A DNA stretch of 64,000 bases from the NCBI GenBank assembly GCA_004963905.1, contig SUGL01000005.1, forward strand, positions 62,001 to 126,000, read 5' to 3'. This DNA comes from Mesorhizobium sp. (GTDB lineage Bacteria > Pseudomonadota > Alphaproteobacteria > Rhizobiales > Rhizobiaceae). The position numbers were made by a program, and so were the translations under genes. The notes under the pieces were generated by a model that was not told the DNA's origin, ran no database searches, and saw only the letters and a program-made list of their open reading frames with translations. Positions 62,044 through 64,000 of the stretch are shown one piece after another (position 1 is the first letter of the stretch; the number at the start of each line of letters is the position of its first letter).

Positions 62044-63297
62044 CTAGAGGTGTAACTCGACGAAGACCGGCTCGTGGTCGCTGATCAACCTGGCGCCGAC
62101 TAAACTTGCCTCAGGGGTCACGAAGGTAGTTCGATCACCCCGTCCTAGCTGGACGGCGAAGTTCTTTGTGAATACCCGATACTCTTTTGACGAAAATACC
62201 CTCTTCCCTTTCTTGTCCCAAAACGATGCAAAACCACGCTTGTCAAGCTTATTGTAGTAGTCAATGGACGTACCATAGTTGAACTGTCTATTCTTTACCA
62301 TTTTCATTATGTCATCTACCCGTTGGTTCTGCCCTTGAGCTGGACTAGACGCTGCTGGACTGGTCTGCAAGATGACGTTGTCATATGCGTTTATCGCTAG
62401 ATCGCGTCTGTCCCTGCGAGTGGATCGCGCAAACCTTGGAAAAGTCATCAAATGGGTGGGCTCGTCAAAGAGCAACTGTGCGCCCAGGCCGCCAGATGCC
62501 CCCCCGGTGGTGACCCAGTCGTAATCGCCAGGGTTCTTCTTGGCGTCGAGATTGAAATCGCCGGCAATCACCGCCTGATAGATCTGGGTCGCGACGGGCG
62601 CTGGCTGCCCGGGCAGTTGCACCATCATGGAGAGACCGCCGGCGCCATGTGGCCTCAAGGAGTAGAACAGGCTGAAATCTTCAATGGTCTCCAATTGCTT
62701 GAGGGCTGCAGATCTCTTCGCCGCCAGATGCACCAACATGATCGGCAGCAATTCATTGCCCGGGCCGGCCCCAGGCACGTAGAACATGCCCAGCGCGCTG
62801 CCGCGGGTTCCAGGCCAGGTCGTTGGGCTGGCCGCTGGCTTGTCCGGGTAGATAAGGGGGAAGGCGTTCAGGGCGATGCCGTTCATTGGCGTCGACACCG
62901 GAGAGAATTCGGCTGCCGTGATCGCAACGCCGCCCGGGCCGCCGATCTCCATCGACACCGAGCCGCCAACGGCCGGGCCGGACATCTCAAGCGGCACGAC
63001 GAATGTCGTGTCCCTGACGAAGAAAGCGTAGAATTCCTTCCCGGTATTTGGCGACAGCAGGCAGATGTCGAATGGAGATTTCTCGGCGGCCAAGGCTTCC
63101 ATCAAGGCGTCACAGATTTTATAGGCCCTAGATTCGCTCGTAGTATTCAATTCAACAAGGCAGAATATATCGGGCTCGGAAGCGCTGATTACCTGCGCAA
63201 TGGCCTGTGTCAGGTTGCACTTAGAATCTTTCAAGCCGCTCTTGAGCTGACCAAAATTCTGAATGTTCCACACGAGTAGATCTACTTGAGCCGCCAT
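62044..63297 (-). CDS. Endonuclease/exonuclease/phosphatase (EEP) family protein
   Basis: The protein has about 417 residues of the DNase I-like EEP fold. Visible motifs are LLVWNIQNFG at the start, FCLVELNTTS with the metal-binding Glu near residue 45, VHLAAKR near 200, AGDFNLDA near 245 and SDHEPVFVEL at the end. All the usual catalytic residues (Asn, Glu, Asp-x-Asn, Asp-His) are seen, so it should cleave nucleic acid or a phosphoester. No signal peptide is present. It is first in the roughly 17-kb operon. The 62100-62430 and 63100-63300 parts are clearly more AT-rich than the middle and than the downstream genes, which suggests recent acquisition. It may be a toxin or effector of the system. 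Confidence 0.85.
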   Translation of the reverse strand: MAAQVDLLVWNIQNFGQLKSGLKDSKCNLTQAIAQVISASEPDIFCLVELNTTSESRAYKICDALMEALAAEKSPFDICLLSPNTGKEFYAFFVRDTTFVVPLEMSGPAVGGSVSMEIGGPGGVAITAAEFSPVSTPMNGIALNAFPLIYPDKPAASPTTWPGTRGSALGMFYVPGAGPGNELLPIMLVHLAAKRSAALKQLETIEDFSLFYSLRPHGAGGLSMMVQLPGQPAPVATQIYQAVIAGDFNLDAKKNPGDYDWVTTGGASGGLGAQLLFDEPTHLMTFPRFARSTRRDRRDLAINAYDNVILQTSPAASSPAQGQNQRVDDIMKMVKNRQFNYGTSIDYYNKLDKRGFASFWDKKGKRVFSSKEYRVFTKNFAVQLGRGDRTTFVTPEASLVGARLISDHEPVFVELHL

Positions 63298-64000
63298 TTG
63301 CCAGCCATATAGAAAGATCCGTAAATACCAGCCATTGGCGGCCGCCATTGCGGTGCGCCAAGTCTACTGGAATCAGGTCGAAGACGTGCTTGCAGAATTG
63401 AAAGAGATCGAGCGCCCGAAATCTACGATCATCTGGATGTATGTGTCAACTAGATAACAATTCATAAGAAGTATGTTTATAAGGCCAACCTAAAATGACC
63501 TATGTAAAATGATAGTTAAACTTCAATTATATTATTGATAACTCGGTAAAGATCTTCCGGCAGGGGTTCTTGAAAGAGCTTGATAAGGGTCCTGTTTGGA
63601 GCTTCTGGGATGCCGGTGTGCCAGTCTGCCTTCTCCGGCATTCCTTTTGGTCTTGATTGGTGTCGAGCGCGGCGGCACCAACCGGCGTCGGGCCGGAATT
63701 TCGATCCCGAGCCACTGTTAGCGGGCGGGCCGTTTTCGCGAACTCGGACCTGCAACGACATGTTGGATTACGCCTGTAGCCGATTGTAGAACCGGCGATT
63801 TTAGGCTGCTGAAATACTTTGCGGTTTTTTCCATGGGCCGCGGACCTCGCTCCGCTCAGTTGGCTCAGTCCGGCGGACGAATGCCTCGTCCTTCAAGATT
63901 GCCGTTTCTTATGCTAGTTTCCCAGTTGCCAATGCGCGCGTACGGCCCATTCTTCAGCAGACTCGGAGCCCGCGATGCCCCCGGTGAACGAGACATCCTT
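63298..64000. promoter_or_regulatory. Upstream region of the large operon
   Basis: The 63430-63540 segment is strongly AT-rich and should hold the promoter of the minus-strand operon or the end of the small frame at 63516. From 63790 to the window edge I see no supported gene. A short candidate NepR-like frame is listed separately. Confidence 0.4.
63516..63641 (-). CDS. Short candidate NepR-like peptide, uncertain
   Basis: The frame ends RTLIKLFQEPLPEDLYRVINNIIEV, which resembles the C-terminal helix of NepR anti-sigma proteins (LRxLYxxxLxEPxPDxFxxLL). NepR binds PhyR or the sigma factor EcfG in the alphaproteobacterial general stress response. Counting from ATG 63641 gives 41 residues; an upstream ATG at 63761 gives 81, but neither has a well-spaced ribosome-binding site. 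No phyR or ecfG is visible here. It could also be a chance frame. Confidence 0.3.
   Translation of the reverse strand: MPEKADWHTGIPEAPNRTLIKLFQEPLPEDLYRVINNIIEV

Noticed and set aside
46202..63297. Prophage, tailocin or extracellular contractile injection system
   Set aside because: Tail-collar domains suggest it, but no sheath, tube, baseplate, spike, portal, capsid, terminase or lysis gene is visible within the window.

Overview
The window looks like chromosome or megaplasmid DNA of a high-GC Rhizobiales alphaproteobacterium, most like Mesorhizobium. This rests on GC content, codon use, the abundance of polar amino-acid ABC importers, a luciferase-like monooxygenase operon next to an AA_synth-family gene, and slr1658/slr1659-type signalling genes. 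No rRNA, tRNA, CRISPR array or complete insertion sequence was seen.

Layout. (1) 1-2.5 kb: the end of an amino-acid uptake and catabolism operon, with an ABC ATPase tail, a zinc deacylase of the DoeB/EutE type and a PLP threonine-synthase-like enzyme. (2) 2.5-5.1 kb: a strip of decayed genes (type-B carboxylesterase, FAD monooxygenase, CocE/NonD hydrolase). (3) 5.1-15.1 kb: a catabolic locus with an AA_synth protein divergent from a GAF-PucR regulator. The regulator is followed by an extended flavin reductase, an aldehyde dehydrogenase, a luciferase-like monooxygenase, an alpha/beta hydrolase and a three-gene amino-acid-type ABC importer. The logic resembles Rut pyrimidine catabolism, and the substrate is unknown. 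(4) 15.1-22.3 kb: a mosaic accessory stretch with a Fic protein, an integrase tail remnant, a PAS fragment, a frameshifted metallo-hydrolase gene, two small genes, an AraC regulator, and a truncated ATP-dependent DNA ligase preceded by a degenerate direct repeat.

(5) 22.5-29.4 kb: a signalling block. A GGDEF-EAL protein is followed by five tightly packed genes of a partner-switching type. Two slr1658-like (ATPase-like) and slr1659-like (STAS-like) pairs bracket a membrane SpoIIE/PP2C phosphatase. The first pair has lost the usual key residues, and its STAS-like member is fused to a SAM methyltransferase. (6) 29.4-38.1 kb, minus strand: after a PfpI/DJ-1 pseudogene comes a five-gene oxidase operon. 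In transcription order it holds a multicopper oxidase (with an apparent frameshift), a tyrosinase, a LodA-like CTQ oxidase, a small partner and a LodB-like flavoprotein. (7) 38.4-43.2 kb: a large autotransporter with about nine putative Ig (He_PIG) repeats.

(8) 43.4-63.3 kb: the most unusual region. Three small tail-collar (MdpB-like) genes and a GNAT acetyltransferase lie on the plus strand. Facing them is a minus-strand train of about 17 kb, coupled mostly by ATGA overlaps or very short gaps. It encodes an EEP-fold nuclease-like protein, a 1415-residue DUF6603 protein, three unrecognised proteins (about 464, 310 and 1203 residues), three modular tail-collar proteins and a kinase-fold phosphotransferase. 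No sheath, tube, baseplate, portal or terminase gene is present, so it is not a normal prophage or tailocin. It is the best candidate here for an undescribed extracellular or surface assembly. All functional statements come from reading the sequence and recalling families; no search was run.
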